A DNA stretch of 64,000 bases from Roseovarius sp. TE539 (GCF_003298505.1 NZ_QNGB01000018.1:1-64000), one strand, 5' to 3'; numbered from the stretch's first letter, positions 11,215-20,677 are shown. A program made the numbers and translations. The notes: generated by a model not told the origin, from the letters alone.

Positions 11215-12540
11215 TCAGTCCGCAGCACGTATTCTTTGCATCAGCGGCAGCACCTGCGACATTTCCGGGCCGCGCTCCTGCCCGGTCAGCGCCTTCCTCA
11301 ACGGCATGAAAAGTGGCCGCCCCTTGCGCCCCGTCGCATCCCTTACCGCAGCGGTCCATTCGCTCCATGTCGCGTCATCGTATGGGCCCTCGGGCAGCAG
11401 GCGCATCGCGTGGGCCACGAAATCGGCATCCTCGGGGGCGATCGCCGGCTCCGCACCATCGCGGAACATGATCCACCACGCCTCCAGATCATTGAGCGTT
11501 GTGATGTTGTCTCGCGTGACGGCCCAGAACCGCGCCGCCAGGCCGTCGGGCACGCCGATGGCCGCGATCGTCTGGCGCACTTCCTCGAACGGTGTCTCCT
11601 GAAGGATCCGCGCCGTCATCGGAAACAGGTCGTTTTCGTCGAATTTCGTCGGAGCGGCACCGAAGCGGGTGATATCGAAGCCATCGACCAGGGTTTCCAT
11701 ATCGGTCCGCAACTCCACCGGATCGCTCGATCCGAGCCGCGCCAGAAGACTCAGCAACGCCATGGGATGCACGCCGCGCTCGCGCAGGTCACGAAGGCTC
11801 AGCGTGCCAAGCCGTTTCGAAAGGGATTCGCCTTGTGGGCCCGTCAACAAGGAGTGATGTGCAAAACGTGGCGGGGTGCCTCCCAAGGCTTCTATGATCT
11901 GTATCTGGGTGGCGGTGTTGGTGACGTGGTCACTGCCGCGCACCACGTCTGTCACCCCCATTTCCATGTCGTCCACGACCGAGGCCAGAGTATAGAGCAC
12001 CTGGCCGTCGCCCCGGATCAGCACCGGGTCGGAAACACTGGCGGCGTCGATGGACACCGGACCCAGGATGCCGTCATCCCATTCGATCCGCTCCTGATCC
12101 AACTTGAAGCGCCAGACACCCGGGCCGCGTTCGGCGCGCAGGGCCTCTCTCTCGTCCCCGGTCATCGACAGGGCCGCCCGGTCATAGACCGGCGGACGAC
12201 CCATGTTGAGCTGTTTCTTGCGCTTCAGGTCCAGCTCCGTCGGGGTTTCGAACGCCTCGTAGAAGCGGCCCATTCCACGCAGCGTGTCGGCAGCTTCGGC
12301 ATAACGGTCCAGCCGTTCGGATTGCCGCTCCACCCGGTCCCAATGCAGGCCCAGCCACTCCAGATCCTCCTTGATCGCGTCGACATATTCTTCCCTGGAC
12401 CGCTCCGGATCCGTGTCGTCGATGCGCAGGATGAACTGCCCGCCCGCCTTGCGCGCAATCAGGAAATTCAAAAGGGCGGTGCGCAGGTTTCCAACATGGA
12501 TGTGGCCGGTCGGTGACGGGGCGAAACGGGTGGTGGTCAT
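11215..12540 (-). CDS. gltX: Glutamyl-tRNA synthetase
   Basis: A 441-residue class I aminoacyl-tRNA synthetase that charges glutamate onto tRNA-Glu. The HIGH-type motif is 'APSPTGHIHVGN' (residues 7-18) and the KMSKS-type loop is 'SLSKRLGTLS' near residue 240. The length is close to the shorter of the two GluRS forms common in Alphaproteobacteria; a second gltX elsewhere in the genome is likely, and this copy might then have different tRNA preference. The first residues MTTTRFAPSPTG leave no doubt about the start. Confidence 0.93.
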   Translation of the reverse strand: MTTTRFAPSPTGHIHVGNLRTALLNFLIARKAGGQFILRIDDTDPERSREEYVDAIKEDLEWLGLHWDRVERQSERLDRYAEAADTLRGMGRFYEAFETPTELDLKRKKQLNMGRPPVYDRAALSMTGDEREALRAERGPGVWRFKLDQERIEWDDGILGPVSIDAASVSDPVLIRGDGQVLYTLASVVDDMEMGVTDVVRGSDHVTNTATQIQIIEALGGTPPRFAHHSLLTGPQGESLSKRLGTLSLRDLRERGVHPMALLSLLARLGSSDPVELRTDMETLVDGFDITRFGAAPTKFDENDLFPMTARILQETPFEEVRQTIAAIGVPDGLAARFWAVTRDNITTLNDLEAWWIMFRDGAEPAIAPEDADFVAHAMRLLPEGPYDDATWSEWTAAVRDATGRKGRPLFMPLRKALTGQERGPEMSQVLPLMQRIRAAD

Positions 12541-12624
12541 GGTGCGGGCTCCTCGTTGGCGTGGGCAATGTCACAGCCCCGCGCGATTGTCCAGATTGCG
12601 CCCCTTGCGGCCCGCCCGGCATGT

Positions 12625-13959
12625 TCAACCCTGTGTCGGCCAGACCCGGTGCTCGTCGTCGATGATGAACTCATGGGCGTGGCTGCGGTTTCCGCCATGG
12701 GCGCGCAGATGGGGATGATCTGGTGGCAGGTCCTCATGGGTGTGTTCGGGCGCACGCGGCAGGTCAGCCGGCCACGCGATACGTGCGGCGACGCCCCCAG
12801 CCGCGGCCAGCCCGCCCATCACGAAAAGAGCCACGTCCAGCCCGGCCGCCTGTCCCACCCATCCGGCCAACGGGTAACTCAGCAGCCAGCACGCATGGCT
12901 GAGGGCAAACTGCGCCGCGAAGACCGCTGGGCGGTCCTCGGCATGCGCGGACCGGCGCAGTAGCCTTCCCGCCGGGGTCAGAACCGCAGCATAGCAGAAC
13001 CCGATCGCCACCCAGCCCAGAAGGAACACAGGCCAGCCCGGCAACCCGTGAATTGTCAATACCATACCGGCCAGCATTGTCAGCGCCACCAATCCCCACG
13101 CACCGGCAAACATCACCCGCCGATCGGGAAGATGATCCAGCAGCCTTGGGATCATCAGCGCCGCGCCCATCGAGCCCATTCCGAAAGCCGTCATCGCAAT
13201 TCCCAGATCCGCCCCGGGCCGGCCAAAGCCTTCGCGCACGATCAAAACGGTGTTGACGAGAACGAAGGCACCCGATGCGGCCGCCGCGAGGTTCAGCGCC
13301 AGAAGCCCGCGCAGCCTCGGAGTTGCCAGGTAGATGCCGATGCCGCGCGTCAGCCTTTCACGGAATCGCCTCCCGCCCCCGCCAGGATGGGACCGCGGCA
13401 CTGCCGCCGCCAATACCAGAAGCGCCGATCCGGCGAAGCCTGCCGCCGTCCCTGCAAACAACCCGCTATAACTCATCACCGTGAGCAGAAACGCCGCCAA
13501 TGCCGGGCTGAGAAGATTTTCCAGATCATAGGCCAGCCGCGACAGGGACAATGCGCGCGTGTAATCGGACTCCTTCGGCAAGACATCGGGAATCAGCGCC
13601 TGATAGGCCGGCGTGAAGGTCGCCGAGGCCGCCTGAAGCAGGAAGATCAGGATATAGACCTGCCAGACCTCGGTCACGAAGGGCAGGCACAGGGCCACAC
13701 CCGCGCGCACCATGTCGGCACCGACAAGCACCGCCTTGCGAGGCAGGTTCTGCACGAGCGCCTGCGCAATCGGAGACAACCCCACATAAGCCACCATCTT
13801 GATCGTGTACGCCGCGCCCAGAACCAGCCCCGCCCGCGTACCGGCCAGGTCATGCGCCATGAGACCCAGCCCGACAGTCAGAAGGCCGCTCCCCAATAGC
13901 GCGATAACCTGCGCCGCAAACAGGGTGGCATAGGTTCGGTTACGCAGGATGTGGATCAT
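12625..13959 (-). CDS. MFS exporter with histidine-rich C-terminal tail (NreB-like)
   Basis: A 444-residue major facilitator protein with about twelve hydrophobic segments, starting 'MIHILRNRTYATLFAAQVIA'. After the last helix a cytoplasmic tail of about 45 residues contains 'EHTHEDLPPDHPHL' and 'SHAHEFIIDDEH'. His-rich tails on this MFS branch are known from NreB-type nickel exporters, so export of nickel or another soft divalent metal is the leading guess. It is 84 bases upstream of gltX on the same strand. No metal-responsive regulator is adjacent. Confidence 0.8.
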   Translation of the reverse strand: MIHILRNRTYATLFAAQVIALLGSGLLTVGLGLMAHDLAGTRAGLVLGAAYTIKMVAYVGLSPIAQALVQNLPRKAVLVGADMVRAGVALCLPFVTEVWQVYILIFLLQAASATFTPAYQALIPDVLPKESDYTRALSLSRLAYDLENLLSPALAAFLLTVMSYSGLFAGTAAGFAGSALLVLAAAVPRSHPGGGGRRFRERLTRGIGIYLATPRLRGLLALNLAAAASGAFVLVNTVLIVREGFGRPGADLGIAMTAFGMGSMGAALMIPRLLDHLPDRRVMFAGAWGLVALTMLAGMVLTIHGLPGWPVFLLGWVAIGFCYAAVLTPAGRLLRRSAHAEDRPAVFAAQFALSHACWLLSYPLAGWVGQAAGLDVALFVMGGLAAAGGVAARIAWPADLPRAPEHTHEDLPPDHPHLRAHGGNRSHAHEFIIDDEHRVWPTQG

Positions 13960-13992
13960 CGCGCCCCCATCTGTACGGAAAGTGCGGACCGG

Positions 13993-14673
13993 TCAGAGCC
14001 GAGCCCTGACCGCCTCGCCGACCGGAATCATGAATTGCTGGCCCAGCCGTGAAGGCGCCTTCACCGGGCCCTCAAGCGGTCCGTTCTTTGGCAGTACCGC
14101 CAACTTCCGGCCGTAACCGACCTCCTCCAGAAAATTCAGGACCGCATCGCGCACATGCAGCCGCTCGTCCTGCTTCCAGAAGAAATCGTCACCCGCGATG
14201 ATCCCGCCGGTGCGCAGCTTGCGCGCGGCGATCCGCAGATCGGCCAGAACATGCTCGTAGCGGTGATTGCCGTCGATGTAGATCCAGTCGAAATACCCGT
14301 CGGGATAGCTTTCCAGGACCGGTACCGAATATCCCTTGCGCAGGTCGACCTGCGGCAGGTGCCCGTAGGCCGCGGCCACCTCCGAATGCATCGCGCCCAT
14401 CTGGCCGGTATCGCCCCATTTGGAATGCACGAAACTTTCTTCACCACCATCGGCAAGCAGATCCCAGGGATCGATCAGGACAAGCTCCACGGGGTCGGTC
14501 TCATCCAGGATGACCTGCGAGAATTTCCCGTCCCAGACCCCGATCTCGGCACAGCGCCCGCGTTTGGGCATCAGGCCCAGCATCCTGACCCGAACGCAAT
14601 GTCTTTGCGGCGCACGTTCGGCCAGTTCCGTCTGTCTCGACATCCTTGAACAGTTCACGTCAATCTTCGCCAT
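13993..14673 (-). CDS. Class I SAM-dependent methyltransferase
   Basis: A 226-residue protein with a Rossmann methyltransferase core: motif I 'GRCAEIGVWDGKFSQVIL', an acidic end of strand 2 in 'VELVLIDPWDLL', and 'FDWIYIDGNHRYEHVLADL' followed by 'GGIIAGDDFF', typical of the Methyltransf_24 type. The start at 14673 overlaps the preceding methyltransferase gene by 14 bases and has GGAG upstream; a start at 14643 is a second choice. The coupling suggests both enzymes act together. The substrate is unknown; relatives modify sugars or small metabolites. Confidence 0.78.
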   Translation of the reverse strand: MAKIDVNCSRMSRQTELAERAPQRHCVRVRMLGLMPKRGRCAEIGVWDGKFSQVILDETDPVELVLIDPWDLLADGGEESFVHSKWGDTGQMGAMHSEVAAAYGHLPQVDLRKGYSVPVLESYPDGYFDWIYIDGNHRYEHVLADLRIAARKLRTGGIIAGDDFFWKQDERLHVRDAVLNFLEEVGYGRKLAVLPKNGPLEGPVKAPSRLGQQFMIPVGEAVRARL

Positions 14674-15361
14674 CCCTGTCTCCGGTCGACTCGCCGCTGG
14701 CGGCATCGTGGGCGGCCACCACGCCCTCCACCTGTTCATGGCTCCAAAGATAGGAGGCCCGGTGCCTGTAACCCTCTTTCGTCTCCTGCATCTGCTCAAG
14801 CGTCAGATCATCGGCCGTTTCCGGAATGATCTCCAGCGGATCAGGGAAACTGTAGGGTGGAAGCATGGGATTGAAGGCGGCGAATTTCGCATTGTTGCGC
14901 AAGTTCCGGTTTTCCGGTGTTTGTACGACTGTGGTCAGCAGGTACCGGTTGCCTGACCGGGCGAAATTGCGGAAGAATTCCCATCGCAGCCATGTCTTGA
15001 GGTGAAACAGGCAATCGCGGCACAGGAACAGGTCCCCTTGCGGCAAAGGATCCGACGTGATGTCGAGATGCAGGAAGGTCCGGTTCGGGGCCGCATGCGC
15101 CTCGCGGTTGGCCTCGACGATATTCGAGGAGATATCGGCCCCGATATACGTGATCCCGCTCAAATCCACATGCTGCATCCAGTACCAGTCACCACAGGGC
15201 GCATCCACGAATGTAGTGACGCCATAGCGTTCAAAGATCCCCGGCAATGCCCGTCTCAGCCGCTCGGTATTCTCCAGCGTGGACCCTCGTCCCGAAACCG
15301 GCCATTTCCCGCCCACGGACCAATCTCTCTGCTCGAATGCTTTCTGAACCCTTCTGCGCAT
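14660..15361 (-). CDS. Putative SAM-dependent methyltransferase
   Basis: A 233-residue protein with 'TTFVDAPCGDWYWMQHVDLS' as motif I and 'ITYIGADISSNIVEANRE' as the region binding the ribose hydroxyls. 'GDLFLCRDCLFHLKTW' follows at the expected motif IV place. AGGAG sits seven bases before the ATG at 15361. It overlaps the next methyltransferase gene by 14 bases. The family occurs as a free-standing enzyme in many Rhodobacterales; the target molecule is not known. The N-terminal 30 residues are Arg/Lys-rich with no signal peptide, so it is cytoplasmic. Confidence 0.72.
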   Translation of the reverse strand: MRRRVQKAFEQRDWSVGGKWPVSGRGSTLENTERLRRALPGIFERYGVTTFVDAPCGDWYWMQHVDLSGITYIGADISSNIVEANREAHAAPNRTFLHLDITSDPLPQGDLFLCRDCLFHLKTWLRWEFFRNFARSGNRYLLTTVVQTPENRNLRNNAKFAAFNPMLPPYSFPDPLEIIPETADDLTLEQMQETKEGYRHRASYLWSHEQVEGVVAAHDAASGESTGDRDGED

Positions 15362-15855
15362 GTCCACTCTCCTGCCTAAACATCCAGTCCGGGCGCCGCT
15401 TTGCATGCGGCTTTGCCCTGTATGCCTCATGCCCGACTATACGACTGCTTGAAGCCGCGGGCCAAGGTCTTTCATTGGCGTCCGCCGAATGCTGCGGGAC
15501 GCACCGGTCACTGGAAGCACGCAGGGCGCCGGTGGCTCCAACCGCGAGGCTGGCACGCAATCGCGCTGCACCACGGCATGCCAAATCGGGATGTCCTGCC
15601 TGACGGGCACCGGACCACCCTCGATCACCAATCCGGCGGATGGGACATGATGAGCGACGCGCGGGGCATTGGGCAGCCGTTCGCGCGCGAAACAGCCATC
15701 GCACCCGCTTTCTTGATCGGACAGTCCCTGTGAAGCGTGGCGCAAAAACGGCGTATGCGACAGACAGCTCACACGCGGAATGTCACAATGGCGTGATTCA
15801 ATACCCTGTCACCGCGCCACGGCGCTATACAGTGGAAAAACAAAGGAGATTGCGA
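15362..15855. other. Non-coding or unresolved stretch between divergent genes
   Basis: Nearly 500 bases between the methyltransferase start and the metallo-hydrolase start. Reverse-strand positions 15437-15772 stay open for 111 codons and the forward strand is open from 15401 to 15733, but neither translation has a recognisable motif or a convincing ribosome site. The last 70 bases are AT-richer and should hold the promoter of the hydrolase gene. No RNA gene was recognised. Confidence 0.45.
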
Positions 15856-16773
15856 ATGACCTATACCAGACGCTCCATGCTCGCCTCAGCTGCCGCCCTG
15901 CCGGTTGCTATCGCCACCAGACCTTCCCTTGCCGGTGCGCCAATGCTGGGACAGGGCCGCAGCCCGTTCAACCGTTTCGGCCTCGGCACCTTCGAGGTCA
16001 CGACGCTTCTGGCCGCCGAACGCACGGTGCCGAACCCGCATGACATCTTTGGCCTCAACGTCAACGCCGAAACCTTCGAACACGTGTCACAAGCCGGGCG
16101 CATACCTACGGACCGGTCGAGGTTTTTCTTCACCCCGACGATGGTCAATACCGGGCGCGAACTCGTGCTCTTCGACACCGGCTATACCGGCGATGACATA
16201 GAAGCCGCCGTATCCGCGGCCGGTTACTCGCCCGGGCAGGTCGACGTGGTGGTCATCACCCACATGCATCCCGACCACATCGGCGGGCTGACGCGCGGCG
16301 AGACCCCCACCTTTCCGAACGCGCGCTATGTGACCGGGGCGGTCGAATTCAACGCTTGGTCCGGCTTTGATAGTGACGGTTTCAATACCAAGGTCCGTCC
16401 CCTCGCCGACCGAATGACGATGCTCGATGACGGCGACAGCGTGGCGGGCGACATCACCGCCATGGCCGCCTTCGGGCACACGCCGGGGCACATGACATAC
16501 ATGATCGAAAGCGAGGGAGCGCAGCTTCTTGTCGCGGCAGATTTCGCGAATCACTACCTGTGGTCGCTGGCGCATCCTGACTGGGAAGTGAAATTCGATA
16601 TGGACAAGTCCGCCGCCGCGGCCACCCGGCGGCGAATGCTGGACATGCTTGCCACCGACGGTGTGCCGTTCGTGGGATACCACATGCCGTGGCCGGGCAC
16701 CGGTTTCGTGAACAAGTCCGGCAGCGGCTTCAGCTACATGCCCACCAGCTATCAACTGGTTCTGGACGGCTGA
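15856..16773 (+). CDS. Exported metallo-beta-lactamase-fold hydrolase
   Basis: A 305-residue MBL-fold protein. The metal-binding motif 'THMHPDHIGG' is near residue 135; downstream 'AFGHTPGHM' and 'LVAADFANH' supply the further His and Asp ligands. The N-terminus 'MTYTRRSMLASAAALPVAIA' carries a twin-arginine-like RRSML motif before a hydrophobic core, so export to the periplasm by Tat is likely. AAAGGAG lies seven bases before the ATG; longer upstream reading is rejected. The substrate is unknown; quorum-signal lactonases and sulfatase-like esterases share this pattern. Confidence 0.83.
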   Translation: MTYTRRSMLASAAALPVAIATRPSLAGAPMLGQGRSPFNRFGLGTFEVTTLLAAERTVPNPHDIFGLNVNAETFEHVSQAGRIPTDRSRFFFTPTMVNTGRELVLFDTGYTGDDIEAAVSAAGYSPGQVDVVVITHMHPDHIGGLTRGETPTFPNARYVTGAVEFNAWSGFDSDGFNTKVRPLADRMTMLDDGDSVAGDITAMAAFGHTPGHMTYMIESEGAQLLVAADFANHYLWSLAHPDWEVKFDMDKSAAAATRRRMLDMLATDGVPFVGYHMPWPGTGFVNKSGSGFSYMPTSYQLVLDG

Positions 16774-16816
16774 ATCCGGGGTTGGGCGCGCCGCGTGACG
16801 GCCTATGATGCCGGGC

Positions 16817-17212
16817 ATGTCAGAATCGGCACCGAGCCTTTCCGAGATCGAGGGCATCGCCATCCGGACGGTCGATGCGCTGCCTGATGGATTTCGGGCG
16901 GCCGCCCGCGATGTGGCGCTGAGGGTCACCGACTGGCCCGACACTGAAATGCTTCGCAGCCTCGGGATTGGCGATCCGCTCGAACTGACCGGCCTCTACG
17001 AAGGCATCCCGATGACGCGAAAATCCGTTTTTGATCAACCGATCGGCCCGGACATCGTGTGGCTTTTCCGCCAGCCCATTCTAGCCGAATGGCGGCAGCG
17101 CGACGACGTCACGATCGAACGGCTGGTGGCCCATGTGACAGTGCATGAATTTGCCCATCATTTCGGCTGGTCTGACAACGACATCGCCGTCATCGACCGT
17201 TGGTGGGAATGA
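16817..17212 (+). CDS. Small zincin-like metallopeptidase (MMP-like domain family)
   Basis: A 131-residue protein with the zinc motif HEFAHHFGWSD near the C-terminus, where HExxH gives two ligands and the Asp after the turn is the likely third. This matches the short single-domain 'metallopeptidase family protein' group (formerly DUF1025), which has no established substrate. There is no signal peptide, so it acts in the cytoplasm. An in-frame ATG at 16805 is an alternative start; neither has a strong ribosome site. It follows the metallo-hydrolase gene by 43 bases. Confidence 0.8.
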   Translation: MSESAPSLSEIEGIAIRTVDALPDGFRAAARDVALRVTDWPDTEMLRSLGIGDPLELTGLYEGIPMTRKSVFDQPIGPDIVWLFRQPILAEWRQRDDVTIERLVAHVTVHEFAHHFGWSDNDIAVIDRWWE

Positions 17213-17325
17213 TCCGCAGGACCGGCTGACCTGTCGGGATGTAATCCGGTTGTCATCCGGCGGTCACCGGAATGTCAACGAGCATCCCTACACCCTCGCA
17301 ATCAAGGATTTGCGCGGGGGTTGCG

Positions 17326-19299
17326 ATGCCACGAAGCGGACTGATCAGCCGGATCTGCATCACTGCTTTCACTCTGGTGCTGGCGCTGGCCTCCAACGCC
17401 GAAGAGCCGGGCACGGGCGGCCACGGCACGATGAACCTGCTTGCCCGCGAGGGGATCGAGATGTCCGTCGGGGACGCGGCGGGCTACGTGCCCGATGCCG
17501 TGTGCGGCGACTGCCATGCCGACAAGGCGGAAAGCTTTGCCGAGATGGGCATGGCACGCAGCTTCTACAGGCCCTCCGCGGACAATGTGATCGAGGATTT
17601 CAGCCAGCTTCCCTATCATCATGCCCCCAGCGGGCGCTACTATCGTCTGGATCAGGAGAACGGGGTTTATCGTTTCACCCGCTACCGCAAGGCGTCCGAC
17701 GGCACGAGGCTGGATGAATTCACCACCACGGTGGACTGGATCATGGGATCCGGGAACCACGCCCGTGTCTATCTCTATCAAACGCCCGACGGTGCGCTCT
17801 TCCAGCTTCCGCTCGCCTGGTACACCCAGTCGGGAATCTGGGCCATGGCCCCGGGATTCGAGAAACCGGATCACAACGGCGTCCTGCGCAGCGTGCCCAA
17901 AGGCTGCATGGCCTGTCACAACTCCTATGCCGAATACCCAAAGGGCCAGGGCCGCATGGGTATGCCCAACCTGCATCCCGCCGATCTGCCGGAAGGGATC
18001 GGCTGCCAGCGTTGCCATGGCCCGGGCGCCAGGCATGTGCGGTTCGCCCTGACCGGAGAGACCGGCATGGAGGATCTTCGCAGCGCGATCGTCCATCCCG
18101 GGAAACTGCCGCGGGAGGAACTCTACAGCATCTGCTACGGCTGCCACATGCAGCCCACGGTCTCGGTCATGTCGCAGGTCAGGATGGGGCGGGGGCATTA
18201 TTCCTTCCGCCCCGGGGAGAATTTGCAGGAATTCCGGATGCGGATCGACATCGTCGATGCCGACCGGCCCAGGGCCGACCGTTTTGAGATCAACCATCAT
18301 CCCTATCGCCTCGAGCAGAGCGCCTGTTTCATCGAGAGCGAGGGGGCGCTCGGCTGCCTGAATTGCCACGACCCGCATGTGAAGATCAAACCGGCGAAAC
18401 GGGCGGCACATTACCGCAAGGCCTGCATGAGCTGTCACGAGACGGACGGGCGTGGCCTGCCCGACCTGCCCGGAACCGCGGGCACACACCCCGAAATTGC
18501 CGCAGAGGCGGATGGCACGACATGCCACATGCCGGAACGGCGCACGCAGGACGTCGTCGAGGTCTGGATGACCGATCACAAGATTGCCCGGGCCCCGGAC
18601 GCGGCCGCGGATCTGCTCGCCCCGATCGAAAGCGAACCTGTGGATGTCGAACAGGTCTTCATCTCCGGGGACGAGGCGGGGATGCCGCGTCTCGAAGCCG
18701 AGATGCTCAAGCTGATGGCGATCCTCGAATACACCGGCGGCGGGGCCAGCTATGCCAGTGACGATCTGGCCCGGATCCTTCTCGAGACACGCGCGACCCG
18801 CTACGAGCCGTGGCTGAAACTGATGCAGTCCTACCTGCGTCAAAGAAAATTCGACAATGCGCGCCGGGTTGCCGAACATACACTCGGCCTCGCTCCGGAC
18901 AATCCGACCGTCGCGACGGCGGCCGGCATCGCCCGCTTCATGACCGGGGACCGCAAGACAGCACTCACCTTGCTGGGCCAAACCGTGGCCGCGTGGCCCG
19001 AGATGATCGAACCGCGTTTCCAGTTGGCGCGCTTTCTGGCGGTCGAAGGCCGCATCGACCCTGCGCTCAAGCAGGCCGAGGAGGTGGTCCGCCTGCGTCC
19101 GAACCATTGGCAGGGCTGGTGGCTGATCGCCGATCTGGCCGAGGTCAAGGGCGACAGGATCCGCGCGATAGAGGCCTATCTCAAGGCGCTGGAAATCAGA
19201 CCCGAGGCGAAAATCCCGCGCCGGAAGGTCGTGGGCGCGCTCAGGAAAAAGGGCCGATACCGCGCGGCGGACCACCAAGCGGAGCACCCGGCACAGTGA
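17326..19299 (+). CDS. Exported multiheme c-type cytochrome with C-terminal TPR repeats
   Basis: A 657-residue protein. A signal peptide (about residues 1-26) precedes a cytochrome region with six complete CxxCH haem sites: residues 60-64, 194-198, 227-231, 270-274, 344-348 and 367-371. A seventh site at 397-401 reads GTTCH, so its first cysteine is missing. The following 'CHMPERRTQDVVEVWMTDHK' is the usual sequence after the last haem of this family. Residues about 500-657 are tetratricopeptide repeats, for protein contacts. Such proteins are periplasmic electron carriers or reductase-like assemblies of unknown substrate. The start at 17326 gives a proper signal peptide; an upstream ATG at 17272 does not. 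No cytochrome maturation gene is adjacent. Confidence 0.85.
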   Translation: MPRSGLISRICITAFTLVLALASNAEEPGTGGHGTMNLLAREGIEMSVGDAAGYVPDAVCGDCHADKAESFAEMGMARSFYRPSADNVIEDFSQLPYHHAPSGRYYRLDQENGVYRFTRYRKASDGTRLDEFTTTVDWIMGSGNHARVYLYQTPDGALFQLPLAWYTQSGIWAMAPGFEKPDHNGVLRSVPKGCMACHNSYAEYPKGQGRMGMPNLHPADLPEGIGCQRCHGPGARHVRFALTGETGMEDLRSAIVHPGKLPREELYSICYGCHMQPTVSVMSQVRMGRGHYSFRPGENLQEFRMRIDIVDADRPRADRFEINHHPYRLEQSACFIESEGALGCLNCHDPHVKIKPAKRAAHYRKACMSCHETDGRGLPDLPGTAGTHPEIAAEADGTTCHMPERRTQDVVEVWMTDHKIARAPDAAADLLAPIESEPVDVEQVFISGDEAGMPRLEAEMLKLMAILEYTGGGASYASDDLARILLETRATRYEPWLKLMQSYLRQRKFDNARRVAEHTLGLAPDNPTVATAAGIARFMTGDRKTALTLLGQTVAAWPEMIEPRFQLARFLAVEGRIDPALKQAEEVVRLRPNHWQGWWLIADLAEVKGDRIRAIEAYLKALEIRPEAKIPRRKVVGALRKKGRYRAADHQAEHPAQ

Positions 19300-19372
19300 T
19301 CATGGCCAGCGCGCGGACCCGCGATCGCCCATCCTAACGGGCCGCGCCTCCGCGGAAGGCCGCGACCGCGGA

Positions 19373-20677
19373 TCACTCCGCGGCACAGGCCCCCGGGTTG
19401 TTGGGGTGGGTTGTCCAGTTGGCATATTCCTCCTCGACAACCTTTCCGGTGCGCTCGTCAATCGCGCCCGGGGCCAGTTCCTCCATGGTGATGCAGCCCT
19501 CCACCGGGCAGACATTCACACACAGATTGCAGGCCACGCATTCAGCGTCGATCACCTCGAACACACGATCCTCGGACATCGAGATGGCCTGATGCGACGT
19601 GTCCTCGCAAGCGGCATAACAACGCCCGCACTTGATACACAGATCCTGATCGATGCGCGCCTTGGTCACATAATTGAGGTTGAGGTGTTGCCAGTCCGAC
19701 AGGTTGGGCACCGCGCGCCCGACGAGTTCCGAAGTCGACGTCAAGCCTTTCTCGTCCATGAACTGCGACAGGCCCGAGATCATCTCCTGCACGATCTTGA
19801 AACCGTAGGTCATCGCCGCGGTGCAGACCTGTACGTTCCCGGCGCCGAGCGCCATGAATTCGGCCGCGTCCTTCCACGTGGTCACGCCGCCGATGCCACT
19901 GATCGGCAGGCTTCTCAGTTCCGGAGACCGGGCGATCTCGGCCACCATGTTGAGCGCAATCGGCTTGACCGCCGGGCCGCAATAACCGCCATGCGCGCCC
20001 TTCCCGTCGATGGTGGGCTCGGGCGCGAAAATATCGAGGTCAACGCCGGTGATGGAGTTGATCGTGTTGATGAGGCTGACGGCATCCGCGCCCCCGTCCT
20101 TGGCCGCCTGTGCGGGCTTGCGGATGTCGGTGATGTTGGGCGTCAGCTTGACGATCACGGGTAGATCGGTGTGCTTCTTGCACCATTCCGCGACCTGCTG
20201 AACGTAATCGGGCACCTGGCCGACGGCAGATCCCATGCCACGCTCGCTCATGCCGTGCGGGCATCCGAAATTGAGCTCCACCCCGTCGCAGCCGGTCTCG
20301 GCCACGCGCTCGAGGATCGCTTTCCAGCTGTCCTCGTTAACCGGAACCATCAGGCTCGCCACGATGGCGTGATCGGGATAGTCCCGTTTTACCCGCTTCA
20401 TCTCGTCAAGGTTGGTCTGCAAGGGGCGATCGGTTATCAGCTCGATGTTGTTCAGCCCCAGAAGCCGCCGGTCTGCCCCCCAGATCGCGCCGTAGCGCGG
20501 GCCATTGACGTTGACGATGGGCGGGCCGTCCTCGCCGAGGGTCTTCCAGACCACGCCGCCCCAGCCGGCATCGAAGGCGCGGCGGACATTGTATTCCTTG
20601 TCCGTGGGCGGCGCCGAGGCCAGCCAGAACGGATTTGGGGATTTGATCCCGATGAAGTCACTTGCGAGATTGGCCAT
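19373..20677 (-). CDS. preA: NAD-dependent dihydropyrimidine dehydrogenase subunit PreA
   Basis: A 434-residue catalytic subunit that reduces uracil and thymine to the 5,6-dihydro forms. The first 320 residues are an FMN barrel of the dihydroorotate dehydrogenase type ('GVELNFGCPHGMSERGMGSA' carries the active-site region). The last 110 hold two [4Fe-4S] motifs, 'CIKCGRCYAACED' and 'CVACNLCVNVCPVEGC'. AAGGAG precedes the ATG. It follows preT by 38 bases on the same strand and should form a complex with it. Confidence 0.95.
   Translation of the reverse strand: MANLASDFIGIKSPNPFWLASAPPTDKEYNVRRAFDAGWGGVVWKTLGEDGPPIVNVNGPRYGAIWGADRRLLGLNNIELITDRPLQTNLDEMKRVKRDYPDHAIVASLMVPVNEDSWKAILERVAETGCDGVELNFGCPHGMSERGMGSAVGQVPDYVQQVAEWCKKHTDLPVIVKLTPNITDIRKPAQAAKDGGADAVSLINTINSITGVDLDIFAPEPTIDGKGAHGGYCGPAVKPIALNMVAEIARSPELRSLPISGIGGVTTWKDAAEFMALGAGNVQVCTAAMTYGFKIVQEMISGLSQFMDEKGLTSTSELVGRAVPNLSDWQHLNLNYVTKARIDQDLCIKCGRCYAACEDTSHQAISMSEDRVFEVIDAECVACNLCVNVCPVEGCITMEELAPGAIDERTGKVVEEEYANWTTHPNNPGACAAE

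Noticed and set aside
15437-15772. A 111-codon reverse frame between the methyltransferase and hydrolase genes
   Set aside because: No ribosome site, no motif, and the frame composition is not clearly protein-like; left as unresolved spacer.
17302-19287. A 661-codon reverse-strand open frame opposite the multiheme cytochrome
   Set aside because: It is the antisense of a gene with clear haem and TPR motifs; its own translation has no domain and high His/Arg/Gly content typical of GC-rich shadows.
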